This document shows positions 41,126 through 49,783 of a DNA stretch of 64,000 bases, piece after piece (the stretch's first letter is position 1; each line of letters begins with the position of its first letter). Under the pieces are notes generated by a model. It saw nothing but the letters and a program-made list of their open reading frames with translations. It did no database searches and had not been told where the DNA came from. A program made the translations under genes and the position numbers. Source of the DNA: Bacillota bacterium (GTDB lineage: Bacteria > Bacillota > Clostridia > Christensenellales > SZUA-584); contig JAEWBO010000013.1 in NCBI GenBank assembly GCA_023391105.1, forward strand, positions 11,241 to 75,240, written 5' to 3'.

Positions 41126-42430
41126 TTATTTGCTTAGATTAAAGAAAGCATCTTTGCCGGGATAAATAGCTGTAAGGCCGAGTTCTTCTTCGATACGCAA
41201 AAGCTGGTTATACTTTGCAACGCGGTCTGTGCGTGATGGAGCGCCGGTCTTTATTTGTCCCGCATTCACAGCAACTGATAGATCCGCGATTGTGACATCC
41301 TCGGTTTCACCCGAACGGTGGCTGATGATTGCCGTAAAGCCTGCACGGTTGGCCATTTCGATAGCTTCCATCGTTTCCGTTAAAGTCCCAATCTGATTGA
41401 CTTTAACTAAAATACTGTTGGATATATTATTGATTATGCCTTTGGATAGACGCTGTGTATTCGTTACAAAAAGATCGTCACCGACTAACTGGATTTTGTT
41501 GCCCAATTCTTTGGTGAGAATTCTCCAGCCCTGCCAATCTTCTTCTGACAGGCCGTCTTCAAGAGAAATAATTGGGTATTGCCTGCATAGCTTCTCCCAA
41601 AATTTCACCATATCTTCCGCAGATTTCAGTATGCCTGATTTCCAAAAGAGATACCCTTCCTGACCGTTTTCCTTGGCTGCCTCATACATTTCTGTGGCCG
41701 CGGCATCTATGGCAATATAAAAATCTTCTCCGGGCTTATATCCTGCAAGCGTGATGGCTTCAAGGATGACCTCGATCGCCTCTTCGTTTGATTTTAGGTT
41801 TGGCGCGTATCCACCCTCATCTCCCACGGCCGTGCTGTAACCCTTACTTTTAAGAACTTTTTTGAGATAGTGGAAGACCTCTGTGCTCTTCTGAAGAGCA
41901 GAACTGAACCGTTGGGCGCCCACAGGCATAATCATGAATTCCTGAATATCCACGCTGTTGTCTGCATGCTTGCCGCCGTTCAAAATATTCATCATGGGTA
42001 CGGGCAGCTTTCTGGCATTGCAGCCGCCAATATACCGGTAAAGCGGCAGCTCACATTGTAAGGCTGCGGCTTTGGCAACGGCGAGCGAGACAGAGAGCAT
42101 CGCATTGGCACCCAAGCTGGATTTGTTGGGCGTGTCGTCATGTGCAATCATCGCATAATCAATGTCGGCCTGGTTGCTGGCTTCTAAGCCGATAATCATA
42201 TCGGCAATGATATTATTAACGTTTTCGACTGCTCTTTTTACGCCGCGCCCAAGATAACGCTCTGAAATACCGTCACGCAGCTCGACAGCCTCGAACTGCC
42301 CCGTGGACGCACCAGAGGGCACAGCGGCGCGCGCGCTTGCACCGCCAGATAATTCGACTTGTGCTTCAACCGTCGGGTTGCCACGGCTGTCTAAAATCTC
42401 TCGAGCAAATACATCAACAATTGTAAACAT
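41126..42430 (-). CDS. eno: Enolase
   Basis: This glycolytic enzyme converts 2-phosphoglycerate to phosphoenolpyruvate. The 434-residue sequence has the N-terminal VFAREILDSRGNPTVEAQ, the catalytic-loop ASTGQFEA, Mg ligands in AIDAAATEMY, ISLEDGLSEEDW and VGDDLFVTN, and the signature ILVKVNQIGTLTET with SHRSGETED. All are intact and the length is standard. GGAGG precedes the ATG. It stands apart from other glycolytic genes, which in many Firmicutes are clustered. Confidence 0.98.
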   Translation of the reverse strand: MFTIVDVFAREILDSRGNPTVEAQVELSGGASARAAVPSGASTGQFEAVELRDGISERYLGRGVKRAVENVNNIIADMIIGLEASNQADIDYAMIAHDDTPNKSSLGANAMLSVSLAVAKAAALQCELPLYRYIGGCNARKLPVPMMNILNGGKHADNSVDIQEFMIMPVGAQRFSSALQKSTEVFHYLKKVLKSKGYSTAVGDEGGYAPNLKSNEEAIEVILEAITLAGYKPGEDFYIAIDAAATEMYEAAKENGQEGYLFWKSGILKSAEDMVKFWEKLCRQYPIISLEDGLSEEDWQGWRILTKELGNKIQLVGDDLFVTNTQRLSKGIINNISNSILVKVNQIGTLTETMEAIEMANRAGFTAIISHRSGETEDVTIADLSVAVNAGQIKTGAPSRTDRVAKYNQLLRIEEELGLTAIYPGKDAFFNLSK

Positions 42431-42539
42431 AGTTTTCCTCCTTTGAACACTTAATCAATAAGAGTATTACCCATCGTTTCATTTTAATTCTACGATATTG
42501 TTGTGAAATAAAACAAGTGATATTCCAAAAAAGATTTAT

Positions 42540-42566
42540 AAATAAAGGATCTCCCAAAGGAGACCC
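42540..42566 (-). terminator. Terminator of the short SASP gene
   Basis: An 8-bp stem (GGGTCTCC with GGAGATCC, one G-U) with a 3-base loop is followed by TTTATTT on the minus strand. Confidence 0.75.
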
Positions 42567-42582
42567 TCTGCTGAAATGGAGG

Positions 42583-42747
42583 TTATGTCCGTGACCTTTC
42601 GGCCATCTCGATTGCCTCACGAACAATGTTACCGCAATTCCTTGATGAAACACTGCCCCATCCTTCGCTTGCTACGATATCTTCAACACCCAGCCGCTTT
42701 GCAATATCATGTTTCAAGGCTTCTGACATTACCTTGTGTCTAGACAT
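42583..42747 (-). CDS. Short alpha/beta-type small acid-soluble spore protein
   Basis: The 54-residue protein begins MSRHKVMSEALKHDIAKRLG and continues GWGSVSSRNCGNIVREAIEMA, matching the short Clostridia branch of alpha/beta SASPs. GGGAGG lies 8 bases before the ATG at 42747, and a terminator follows. With the SASP at 40863 and Tlp at 43590 it makes three spore-core proteins within 3 kb. Confidence 0.88.
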   Translation of the reverse strand: MSRHKVMSEALKHDIAKRLGVEDIVASEGWGSVSSRNCGNIVREAIEMAERSRT

Positions 42748-42893
42748 TTTAAATACCTCCCATCCATATTCACGGCAAATTCCGCCGTTAAGAATAGTAT
42801 TCCCCGATTTTTTATCACTAAGCTAGCCAACATGAAGCAATAAAGTGCAAATTATTCTATAGAATATTGCCCGGGTACTTTATCTGCGCTTCT

Positions 42894-43442
42894 CTAAAGA
42901 ATGAAGAAATAAGAAACAACCGAAGCAAAGACAGAACCGATCACATTAAAAATCATATCAAGGTCAGTATCCTTGAGATTTTTCTGCATTTTTGTATGCT
43001 TTATCTTGTCTAGCACGAACTCTATTATCTCAAATAATGCGCCGATGGCTATTCCAAGCACTAAAACAAATATCGCAGCGTACATTTTGGGAGTGACTTC
43101 TGGGAGCAAAATTTTATCAATCAAAGAGTAAAAGAAAAGCGCGAAAGAAAATGATCCAAATGCATGAAGATATCGGTCAAATTTCTTTGATTCCATAAAC
43201 CGATTTTTGTAGTAACCAAAGAACGTCTGGATAAAAATCGAGGTCATCACCAAAACAAGTATCAGCATTGGCACATTGATTCCAAAAATAAGATCTGCAA
43301 GAACGTAGAGAAAAAACAAAAGCGAACTCGTTAAAGTCGCCTGTAATTGAAGCTTGTTCTTTTGCTTTGCGAACATATATATGATAAAAGCTTCTATCAA
43401 CGAATAAGCTATTAAAAAAATGATAAATAGCGTAAGACTCAT
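42894..43442 (-). CDS. Six-TM membrane protein (YjdF/DUF2238-like)
   Basis: The 182-residue protein has about six hydrophobic helices. FGSFSFALFFYSLID and the C-terminal DTDLDMIFNVIGSVFAS resemble the TxxDMxxNxxG motif of YjdF/DUF2238 proteins, whose function is not known. The start at 43442 has AGAGG 7 bases upstream. It is monocistronic. The family call is moderate. Confidence 0.65.
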   Translation of the reverse strand: MSLTLFIIFLIAYSLIEAFIIYMFAKQKNKLQLQATLTSSLLFFLYVLADLIFGINVPMLILVLVMTSIFIQTFFGYYKNRFMESKKFDRYLHAFGSFSFALFFYSLIDKILLPEVTPKMYAAIFVLVLGIAIGALFEIIEFVLDKIKHTKMQKNLKDTDLDMIFNVIGSVFASVVSYFFIL

Positions 43443-43545
43443 CTGCCTGCCTCTCAAAAATCACTATCTATCTATTATTATCATTATTAAGTAAATTTAT
43501 AATTCGGTCATAACCATAGTTATAAAAAATGATAATTTAATGTAT

Positions 43546-43579
43546 ATAAAAAAGCCGACTCAGTTATATGAAGCCGGCT
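43546..43579 (-). terminator. Terminator of tlp
   Basis: An 8-bp stem AGCCGGCT/AGTCGGCT (one G-U) with an 11-base loop is followed by TTTTT on the minus strand, 10 bases after the tlp stop. Confidence 0.82.
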
Positions 43580-43589
43580 CGCAAAGCGT

Positions 43590-43826
43590 CTATTCTCCTT
43601 TTTTGGCTTTGGCTTCATCGCGTATTTCTGAACGCATACCGTCAAGCGCCTGCCGTCTTCGTTCATTCTTGTCAGAGAGTGTCTTTTTCATTTTTTCATC
43701 AGTTGTTTCGGCGATCATTTCATCGGCCGCCTCCATATTTTGAATCGTATAGTTAATGTTTCTCTGTATGTTCTCCACATTATCTTCGCGATTATCTGGG
43801 TTCGGACGATTATTGTGTTTTCTCAT
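43590..43826 (-). CDS. tlp: Small acid-soluble spore protein Tlp
   Basis: The 78-residue highly charged protein has the family pattern NPDNREDNVENIQRNINYTI and ends KNERRRQALDGMRSEIRDEA. Tlp is a minor SASP, named for a weak thioredoxin-like match. AAGGAG is 7 bases before the ATG at 43826; a longer open frame to 43871 lacks a ribosome site. It is monocistronic with its own terminator. Confidence 0.93.
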   Translation of the reverse strand: MRKHNNRPNPDNREDNVENIQRNINYTIQNMEAADEMIAETTDEKMKKTLSDKNERRRQALDGMRSEIRDEAKAKKGE

Positions 43827-43900
43827 TTGATTGCTCCTTTTGCACTTTCTTTTATGATTATTATGCAGCAAAGAGCATTTTTCTATGTAGAAAGCTTGTT

Positions 43901-44323
43901 TTAGGAAATCGACGAAGATAACAATTGCGATTTGTCATAATAAAATTGCATGATATCTCTGCGTGTGACAATGCCGATAAATAGCCCCCTATCATCCGTG
44001 ACGGGTATAAAGTTTTGATTCATGGCCATAAGCAACAGATCCTCAATCGCTGCGTTGACATTAACGGGTTCATTCTGCCGCCCTTTTAATATATCTTTAA
44101 CAAATAATTGTTCTTTGGCATGGTTATCATAAGCTTTATTATTCAAAATCGCCCATAATAAATCACCTTCACTGAGCGTGCCAGCATAGCTGCCGTCTCG
44201 GTCTATAACAGGAATGGCAGCATAACAGTGGCATTTCATTTTTTCAAGAGCTTGGCGCAACGTGAAATGATCGTAGATATAAACAATATCGCCTTTTGGT
44301 TTCAGAAAAAACAGTATGTTCAT
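43901..44323 (-). CDS. CBS-domain pair protein
   Basis: The 140-residue protein has two CBS motifs (about 14-70, with AAIPVIDRDGSYAGTLSEGDLL; and about 75-130, with NFIPVTDDRGLFIGIVTRRDIM). Stand-alone CBS pairs bind adenine nucleotides and act as energy sensors. The first residues (MNILFFLKPKGDIVYI) fit a regulatory CBS module. GGAG precedes the ATG. Its partner is unknown. Confidence 0.9.
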   Translation of the reverse strand: MNILFFLKPKGDIVYIYDHFTLRQALEKMKCHCYAAIPVIDRDGSYAGTLSEGDLLWAILNNKAYDNHAKEQLFVKDILKGRQNEPVNVNAAIEDLLLMAMNQNFIPVTDDRGLFIGIVTRRDIMQFYYDKSQLLSSSIS

Positions 44324-44457
44324 GATGCTCCGTTCTCAATTTTACATTAATTAATCTTCCCGTTTCGTTATATCATTTTAAATCACCGGCATCAACCCAA
44401 ATTCGCAATAACATATAAAAGTTCACATTTAAGTTGATTTCACATGGATATTCTAAC

Positions 44458-44488
44458 AACAAAAAACAGCCCGCTAGATTGCAGGCTG
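44458..44488 (-). terminator. Terminator of the LCP gene
   Basis: An 8-bp stem (CAGCCTGC with GCGGGCTG, one G-U) is followed by six T residues on the minus strand, 12 bases after the LCP stop. Confidence 0.85.
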
Positions 44489-44499
44489 CTTTTGGCCGT

Positions 44500-45516
44500 C
44501 TATTGTTCCAAAAAGTTATGTAACTTCTTTATATCTGACTTAAAGTCTTTTGGCTGAACAATATCTTTGGATTTATATGAACCATACTCATAGTCATCCG
44601 GATAGCGAAACTTATCAATTTCGGAAGTTTTCAACCCCATGATAGTGGTGGCAATATCAATCATTTTGCTCGCAGGCTTAATATCTGTACGAACATAGCT
44701 TGACATCGTATTGATGAGGCCGGGAAGCTGACCGATATTGATGTCTTTTGCCTTTGAAAACAGTTGAGATAAAACGTTCTGCTGGCGTTCAATTCTTGCT
44801 ATGTCTGTCCCAATTTTACGAATTCTCATATAGGCAACGGCTTGCCGTCCGTTTAAATGCTGCATACCCGAATCTTCTACAAGAGAAACACTGTTATCAG
44901 GGTCGTGTCCGTTGATTTCCTGTATGGAACCGTTCATATGTGCCACTTCTGCATTGCTTAATTCAATGTCTACACCGTCAAGCGCATCAATGATATCCTC
45001 CATGCCGTAGAAATTCACCACAATATAGTAGTCAGGTATTAAACCCAAAGATGATCTCAGTGTTTTTTTTGTCAGGTCAATATTGCCATAGTTAAACGCA
45101 GTATTGATTTTATTGTAGTCATGTCCTTCTATGGGGACAAGCGTGTCTCTCATTATGGAGGCAAGCTTCAGTTTTCCGGTTTCCGTATCTATGCGCAGGT
45201 ACATTAAAACATCTGACAGCCCGGTGAACTTTGTAACATTTCGGTTGTCAACACCGATCAAGAGAATATCGATGTTTCCTTGAGATTTTATAAGATCATT
45301 CACTTCACCGCCGCCGTACGTGACTTCAGGAAATTCTCCCAAATCATCGTCATCTTCTTCGGCGATATCGTTAGGATCGAATCCTAAGTCACCTGTTATC
45401 TTTTCATAATTTACCCACAAGTAAATCCCGCATCCAATCAACAGCGCTAACAATACACAGAAAATGCTAAGCAGTATCTTAAAAGCTTTTCTTTTACCCT
45501 TTGGCTTTTTATTCAT
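44500..45516 (-). CDS. LytR-CpsA-Psr family cell-wall glycopolymer transferase
   Basis: The 338-residue membrane protein has a basic N terminus, one TM helix (about 11-33) and an acidic linker. The LCP domain follows with NIDILLIGVDNR, SDVLMYLRIDTETGKLKLASIMRDT, the key Arg/Asp residues and MQHLNGRQAVAYMRIRKIGTDIARIERQQNVL. LCP enzymes attach teichoic acids or polysaccharides to peptidoglycan from lipid carriers. GGATGAG upstream of the ATG is weak. It is monocistronic. Confidence 0.93.
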   Translation of the reverse strand: MNKKPKGKRKAFKILLSIFCVLLALLIGCGIYLWVNYEKITGDLGFDPNDIAEEDDDDLGEFPEVTYGGGEVNDLIKSQGNIDILLIGVDNRNVTKFTGLSDVLMYLRIDTETGKLKLASIMRDTLVPIEGHDYNKINTAFNYGNIDLTKKTLRSSLGLIPDYYIVVNFYGMEDIIDALDGVDIELSNAEVAHMNGSIQEINGHDPDNSVSLVEDSGMQHLNGRQAVAYMRIRKIGTDIARIERQQNVLSQLFSKAKDINIGQLPGLINTMSSYVRTDIKPASKMIDIATTIMGLKTSEIDKFRYPDDYEYGSYKSKDIVQPKDFKSDIKKLHNFLEQ

Positions 45517-45763
45517 AGATCACACTCATCCTTTATTTTATTATTTCCCCCTCACCAATAATTTCTATACTAATAACTGTTTATAACATATAACGATAGA
45601 ATTCGTCTAGCTTTCCAAGTGTTTAAATTCGTTATCAATTAAAATTTACACTTGACGTTTGTAAGATTATCGTATAACCAAAAAAGTAATTATCAAAAAT
45701 ATTTGAGGATGAGATATACATCATACGGGAATAATAAGTCAAAACAAATAGCGGAGGAAACGA

Positions 45764-46036
45764 ATGAAAAAATACCCTGAAGTTTTTAAGAAACAAGAAA
45801 ATAGCTTTGAAGACGACTATGTCTCGCTGGACATCGCTTCAATAACGGAATGCACCGGAATGATCCCAACGCCTCCACTCAATGATGACGAAGTTGACAA
45901 TTATGCTGATATCTATTCTGTACCGCAACAAAGCGCTGTGAATGCGAATAATATCGAGACAACATCACAGCAGCGAAAAATAAGCTCTGTTAAAGGAGAC
46001 AAAGAAAGTATTTTACCACAAAACAGGCAAGGCTGA
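45764..46036 (+). CDS. Small acidic protein of unknown function
   Basis: The 90-residue hydrophilic protein begins MKKYPEVFKKQENSFEDDYV and carries SITECTGMIPTPPLNDDEVD, then a Gln/Asn-rich tail. GGAGG is 6 bases before the ATG, which supports translation. I have a vague memory of similar small proteins in spore-forming Clostridia but cannot name a family. The stop abuts the convergent galE stop with no terminator between. Confidence 0.6.
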   Translation: MKKYPEVFKKQENSFEDDYVSLDIASITECTGMIPTPPLNDDEVDNYADIYSVPQQSAVNANNIETTSQQRKISSVKGDKESILPQNRQG

Positions 46037-47023
46037 TTATTTCTCAAACCCGTTAGGATGACTGGTGTGCCACCGCCATGCCGACTCAATGATCTTACCT
46101 ATATCATCGTTCTTCGGACTCCAGCCGAGTATCTCTCGGGCCTTGCCGGAGTCGGCCACGAGTCGAGCGGGGTCTCCCTCGCGCCTTGGCGACATATCCA
46201 CTCTGAAATCCTTGCCGGTGATCTCCTTGACCTTGCTGATAACCTCCATCACGGAATAACCGTTACCGCTTCCGAGATTAAAGCTTCCCGAGTTGCCGCC
46301 GTTTTTCAAATAATCCAATGCCAGTATGTGCGCGTCGGCCAAATCGGACACATGAATGTAGTCACGGATACAGGTGCCGTCCGGCGTGTCATAATCCTGC
46401 CCGAACACCATAATACTTTCCCTCTTGCCCATTGCAGCCTGCAGGATGATAGGAATCAGATGAGATTCGGGATCATGATCTTCTCCTATCAGCCCGGATT
46501 TGTGCGCCCCGGCCGCGTTGAAGTAACGCGGCGCTGCCCATTTTATTCCATAGGCTTCATCACACCATCTGAGCATCTTCTCCACAGTCAGCTTTGTCTC
46601 GCCGTATGGATTCACAGGCTTTTTCTCGCTGTCTTCCTTGATCGGTATTGCCTTGGGAAAACCGTAAACTGCCGCTGTCGAAGAAAAAACGATGTTTTTG
46701 ACATTATGCTTTTTCATACTTTCCAGCATGCAAATGACTGTGTAAACATTGTTGCGGTAGAACGCGAGCGGATCCTTCATGCTAAGACCCACCTCAATGT
46801 CCGCAGCAAAATGGATGACCGAATCAATATCGCTCTCGGCAAAAACACGATCCATAAAATCAACGTCGCGGATATCGCCGATATACAGCTTGCCGCCCAG
46901 CACAGCCTGCTTGTGTCCTTTAACGAGGCTGTCTACCACGACGACCTCCTGTCCTCTTTGCAGCAGCTCCGCTACCGTATGGCTGCCGATATATCCTGCG
47001 CCGCCTGCGACCATTATCGCCAT
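46037..47023 (-). CDS. galE: UDP-glucose 4-epimerase
   Basis: The 328-residue SDR-fold enzyme interconverts UDP-galactose and UDP-glucose in the Leloir pathway. It has the NAD loop VAGGAGYIGSHTVAELL, Ser in VFSSTAAVYG and YxxxK in NPYGETKLTVEKML. It ends the galT-galK-galE operon, and its start overlaps the galK end by 10 bases. It lacks the extra N-terminal residues of some epimerases. No terminator was identified. Confidence 0.95.
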   Translation of the reverse strand: MAIMVAGGAGYIGSHTVAELLQRGQEVVVVDSLVKGHKQAVLGGKLYIGDIRDVDFMDRVFAESDIDSVIHFAADIEVGLSMKDPLAFYRNNVYTVICMLESMKKHNVKNIVFSSTAAVYGFPKAIPIKEDSEKKPVNPYGETKLTVEKMLRWCDEAYGIKWAAPRYFNAAGAHKSGLIGEDHDPESHLIPIILQAAMGKRESIMVFGQDYDTPDGTCIRDYIHVSDLADAHILALDYLKNGGNSGSFNLGSGNGYSVMEVISKVKEITGKDFRVDMSPRREGDPARLVADSGKAREILGWSPKNDDIGKIIESAWRWHTSHPNGFEK

Positions 47024-48192
47024 GCTTCTACCTCCATTGCACCTTGCCCCGCGTCCGATTGATAGAACGTCGGTTCATACCCAACTTGCTTTAAATACTC
47101 TTCTCTAACAATCTGTTTGAACGATTCGACCGAGTCCTTTTTCACAATGCTGATGTTGCAGCCTCCAAAGCCGCCACCGGTCATGCGCGATCCGATGACG
47201 CCGACTATCCTCGTTGCGATATCAAACAACGCATCGAGCTCTTTGCCTGTGGCTTCGTAGTCGTCCCTGATAGATACGTGCGCCTCTTTTAGCAGAGAAC
47301 CAAAAGTCATAATATCACCTTGCTGAAGAGATATCAACGATTTAAGCGTCCTCTTTTCTTCGGTTACACAATGCCGCGCGCGCCTGTAAAGTGTTTCATT
47401 ATCGAAAAAGCTTTTATATGTTTCCAGCTCCGTAATGCCGATCTCGCAAAGGTGCTTGTACTGGCCGCCGTGCTCATTGATAATCGCAAGCGCCTGATCG
47501 CATTCGCTGCGCCGTTGATTATATTGCGATTCCGTCAGCTTATGCGGCGCATTCGTGTTCGTGATGACAATCGTGTATTCGCCTAGCTCCAGCGGCACAT
47601 ATTGATAGTCCAATGTATCACAGTTTAAGAATATGGCATGTTTTCTTCTGCCGACCGCGGATATGAACTGGTCCATGATGCCGCAATTCATGCCCACATA
47701 CTGATTCTCTGCCCTTTGACACAGCACGGCGATGTCTTCCATCACAGGCTGCTTGGTGCCGCCCAGTTTAGCAAGGCAAAGCGCCGTAGCCACTTCGATA
47801 GAAGCAGACGATGAAAGCCCCGCTCCGTACGGAACGTTGCCGTGATACAACAGATCACATCCGATTAGCGGATACTCATCCTTCTGCAACATGTAAGCCA
47901 CACCGCACTGATAGTTGCCCCATTTCAGATCCTTGTAATTTAATAGATTGTCCAATCGGGCGGATACGCGATCCGGTAAATCTGTCACCGCCAAATTAAG
48001 CACATCTTGGCAGTTGGGCCGTGCCACAATGATATTCTTCAAATCCAGCGCGACGGGGAAAACGTGCCCGCCATTATAATCGATATGTTCACCGATCAGG
48101 TTGATCCTGCCGGGCGCTTCGAATATTCGAATACCCTCTTCCGTGCCGCCATATATTTTAGTGAATTCACTTACCAGTTCAGTATATGTCAT
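47014..48192 (-). CDS. galK: Galactokinase
   Basis: The 392-residue GHMP kinase phosphorylates galactose at C1. The galactokinase signature GRINLIGEHIDYNGGHVFP, the ATP loop PYGAGLSSSASIEVATAL and the C-terminal GSRMTGGGFGGCNISIV are all intact. Its start overlaps the galT stop by four bases (ATGA type), showing coupling. It sits in the Leloir operon galT-galK-galE. Confidence 0.96.
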   Translation of the reverse strand: MTYTELVSEFTKIYGGTEEGIRIFEAPGRINLIGEHIDYNGGHVFPVALDLKNIIVARPNCQDVLNLAVTDLPDRVSARLDNLLNYKDLKWGNYQCGVAYMLQKDEYPLIGCDLLYHGNVPYGAGLSSSASIEVATALCLAKLGGTKQPVMEDIAVLCQRAENQYVGMNCGIMDQFISAVGRRKHAIFLNCDTLDYQYVPLELGEYTIVITNTNAPHKLTESQYNQRRSECDQALAIINEHGGQYKHLCEIGITELETYKSFFDNETLYRRARHCVTEEKRTLKSLISLQQGDIMTFGSLLKEAHVSIRDDYEATGKELDALFDIATRIVGVIGSRMTGGGFGGCNISIVKKDSVESFKQIVREEYLKQVGYEPTFYQSDAGQGAMEVEAWR

Positions 48193-49163
48193 ATACCTGA
48201 CCTCGTTATGTATTTTTGATACGCTTCTCTTAATTCAATCGCTTTTTCTTCAGGCGCTGTGGGGTTGCAGTGTGCGCCGGCTCCCGTTTCGCTGGAAGCG
48301 AGAAACTGCTGCTTGTCTTTAGAACGCATGGGCGGAAAGAACTCAATATGGAAATGAAAGCCCTCGATGTCATCCGTGTTGACAGGTGCGTTGTACATGC
48401 ACATCATATACGGAAACGGCATATCAAAGAGATTGTCGTACATACCGACCGTGTTTCTCACAGTTGTTGCGAGAGAAGTTTTCTCCGCATCGCAGAAATC
48501 TGTAATGAACTTTTTATGTGTCTTGGATATGATTTGGGTGCCGTATGCGAACTCCGAAAAGTACGGGATGATAACGCTGAAATGCTCATCTTCAAATATG
48601 ATGCGTTTTTGGAATTCTTGTTCGGCTTTTAGCCAATCACAGAAAAGACATTTACCCGTTTCCACGCGATATTTTTTCGCGCTGTCAAACTTCATCTCAA
48701 CTTTTTTAGGCATAAAGGGGTAGGCGTAAACTTGGCCATGCGGATGGGGCATGGTGACGCCCACCACCTCTCCGCGATTTTCAAATATCATGATGTATTT
48801 TGATTTTTCGTATTTTGAAAGCGCTTCAAAACGTTCGCACCAAAGATCGACCAATTTCCTCACATGCTCAATGGAAAGCTCCGGCAGCGTTGTATTATGC
48901 TCGGGCGAGTATAATATTACTTCGCATTTACCATATGACTTGTCCGCCTTGAAAAAATCGTTGGCCACATCATCAGGCTGCGGCGGATCGATTGAAAGTG
49001 CAGGAAAGTCGTTATCGTACTTAAGCACATCAAATTCATCAGGTACCCTACCCGAGCCGGGACAAAAAGGGCACCAATCTTTTGGCATTTGCGGTCTGTT
49101 CTGCCTTGCTGATGCCACCATGACCCAGTCGTTCTTAAACGGGTTAAATCTAAGTTCTGCCAT
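48189..49163 (-). CDS. galT: Galactose-1-phosphate uridylyltransferase
   Basis: The 324-residue HIT-superfamily enzyme exchanges UMP between UDP-glucose and galactose-1-phosphate. It has the zinc-type CPFCPG motif near residue 31 and the nucleophile motif HPHGQVYAYPF with His near 141. It ends with GFHFHIEFFPP, which carries further His residues. This is the class I form. GAGG lies before the ATG, and a promoter is seen at 49199-49227. It is the first gene of the operon. Confidence 0.95.
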   Translation of the reverse strand: MAELRFNPFKNDWVMVASARQNRPQMPKDWCPFCPGSGRVPDEFDVLKYDNDFPALSIDPPQPDDVANDFFKADKSYGKCEVILYSPEHNTTLPELSIEHVRKLVDLWCERFEALSKYEKSKYIMIFENRGEVVGVTMPHPHGQVYAYPFMPKKVEMKFDSAKKYRVETGKCLFCDWLKAEQEFQKRIIFEDEHFSVIIPYFSEFAYGTQIISKTHKKFITDFCDAEKTSLATTVRNTVGMYDNLFDMPFPYMMCMYNAPVNTDDIEGFHFHIEFFPPMRSKDKQQFLASSETGAGAHCNPTAPEEKAIELREAYQKYITRSGI

Positions 49164-49198
49164 TTCCTGCCTCGTCTTATATAGTTAATGTATATACT

Positions 49199-49227
49199 AT
49201 CCTAATGGAAAAGATCGTTAAAATCAA
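49199..49227 (-). promoter_or_regulatory. Probable promoter of the gal operon
   Basis: On the minus strand TTGATT (49222-49227), a 17-base spacer and TAGGAT (49199-49204) lie about 36 bases before galT. No clear operator or cre site was recognised next to it. Confidence 0.5.
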
Positions 49228-49292
49228 TATTAAATATTGAGGTTCGTTAAAATACGCAACGATACGTACATAAACAAAAATTGTTTAGAACT

Positions 49293-49781
49293 TCAGAAGT
49301 ATACATGCTGTGCCTTTAATGTATAACCACATTCTATTATACCAAATGAGTATTGCTTATTACGCCGCTTATTTGTGGGAGAACCAGGATTAAACAGCAA
49401 TATCTGATCATGATACGCACAATAAGGCATATGACTGTGGCCAAATATGATGCAATCTATAGATCTATCCTTGAAACACGATATTGCTCTTTCTAATGTA
49501 TTACCTTTGCTGCCATGCCCATGAAAAACACCGATGCAAAAGCGGCCAAAGCTTACTGTTTTATTTTCGCCCAAAAGTTTTTTCAGCTCTGGCGGATCAA
49601 CATTGCCTGCAACAGCCGTCACAGGAGCCAATGTTTCAAGCTGGCGAATGACGTCAAGGCTTACAATATCACCAGCGTGAATGATATGGTCTACATCCTT
49701 GAACTTATCAATTAAAAACTCGGGGAGTTCTTTTGCTTTGCTTGGGATATGTGTGTCTGCCAGCACACCAATTTTAACCAT
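49293..49781 (-). CDS. Metallophosphoesterase of the YfcE/MJ0936 family
   Basis: The 162-residue phosphodiesterase has the five metal motifs VLADTH, HAGDIV, AGNVDP, GVFHGHGS and FGHSHMPY. Homologues hydrolyse phosphodiesters and artificial substrates; the natural substrate is unknown. The ATG is only two bases after the hslO stop and has no visible ribosome site, so it depends on reinitiation after hslO. Ending at 49293, it is the last gene of the pair. Confidence 0.9.
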   Translation of the reverse strand: MVKIGVLADTHIPSKAKELPEFLIDKFKDVDHIIHAGDIVSLDVIRQLETLAPVTAVAGNVDPPELKKLLGENKTVSFGRFCIGVFHGHGSKGNTLERAISCFKDRSIDCIIFGHSHMPYCAYHDQILLFNPGSPTNKRRNKQYSFGIIECGYTLKAQHVYF

Positions 49782-49783
49782 AA

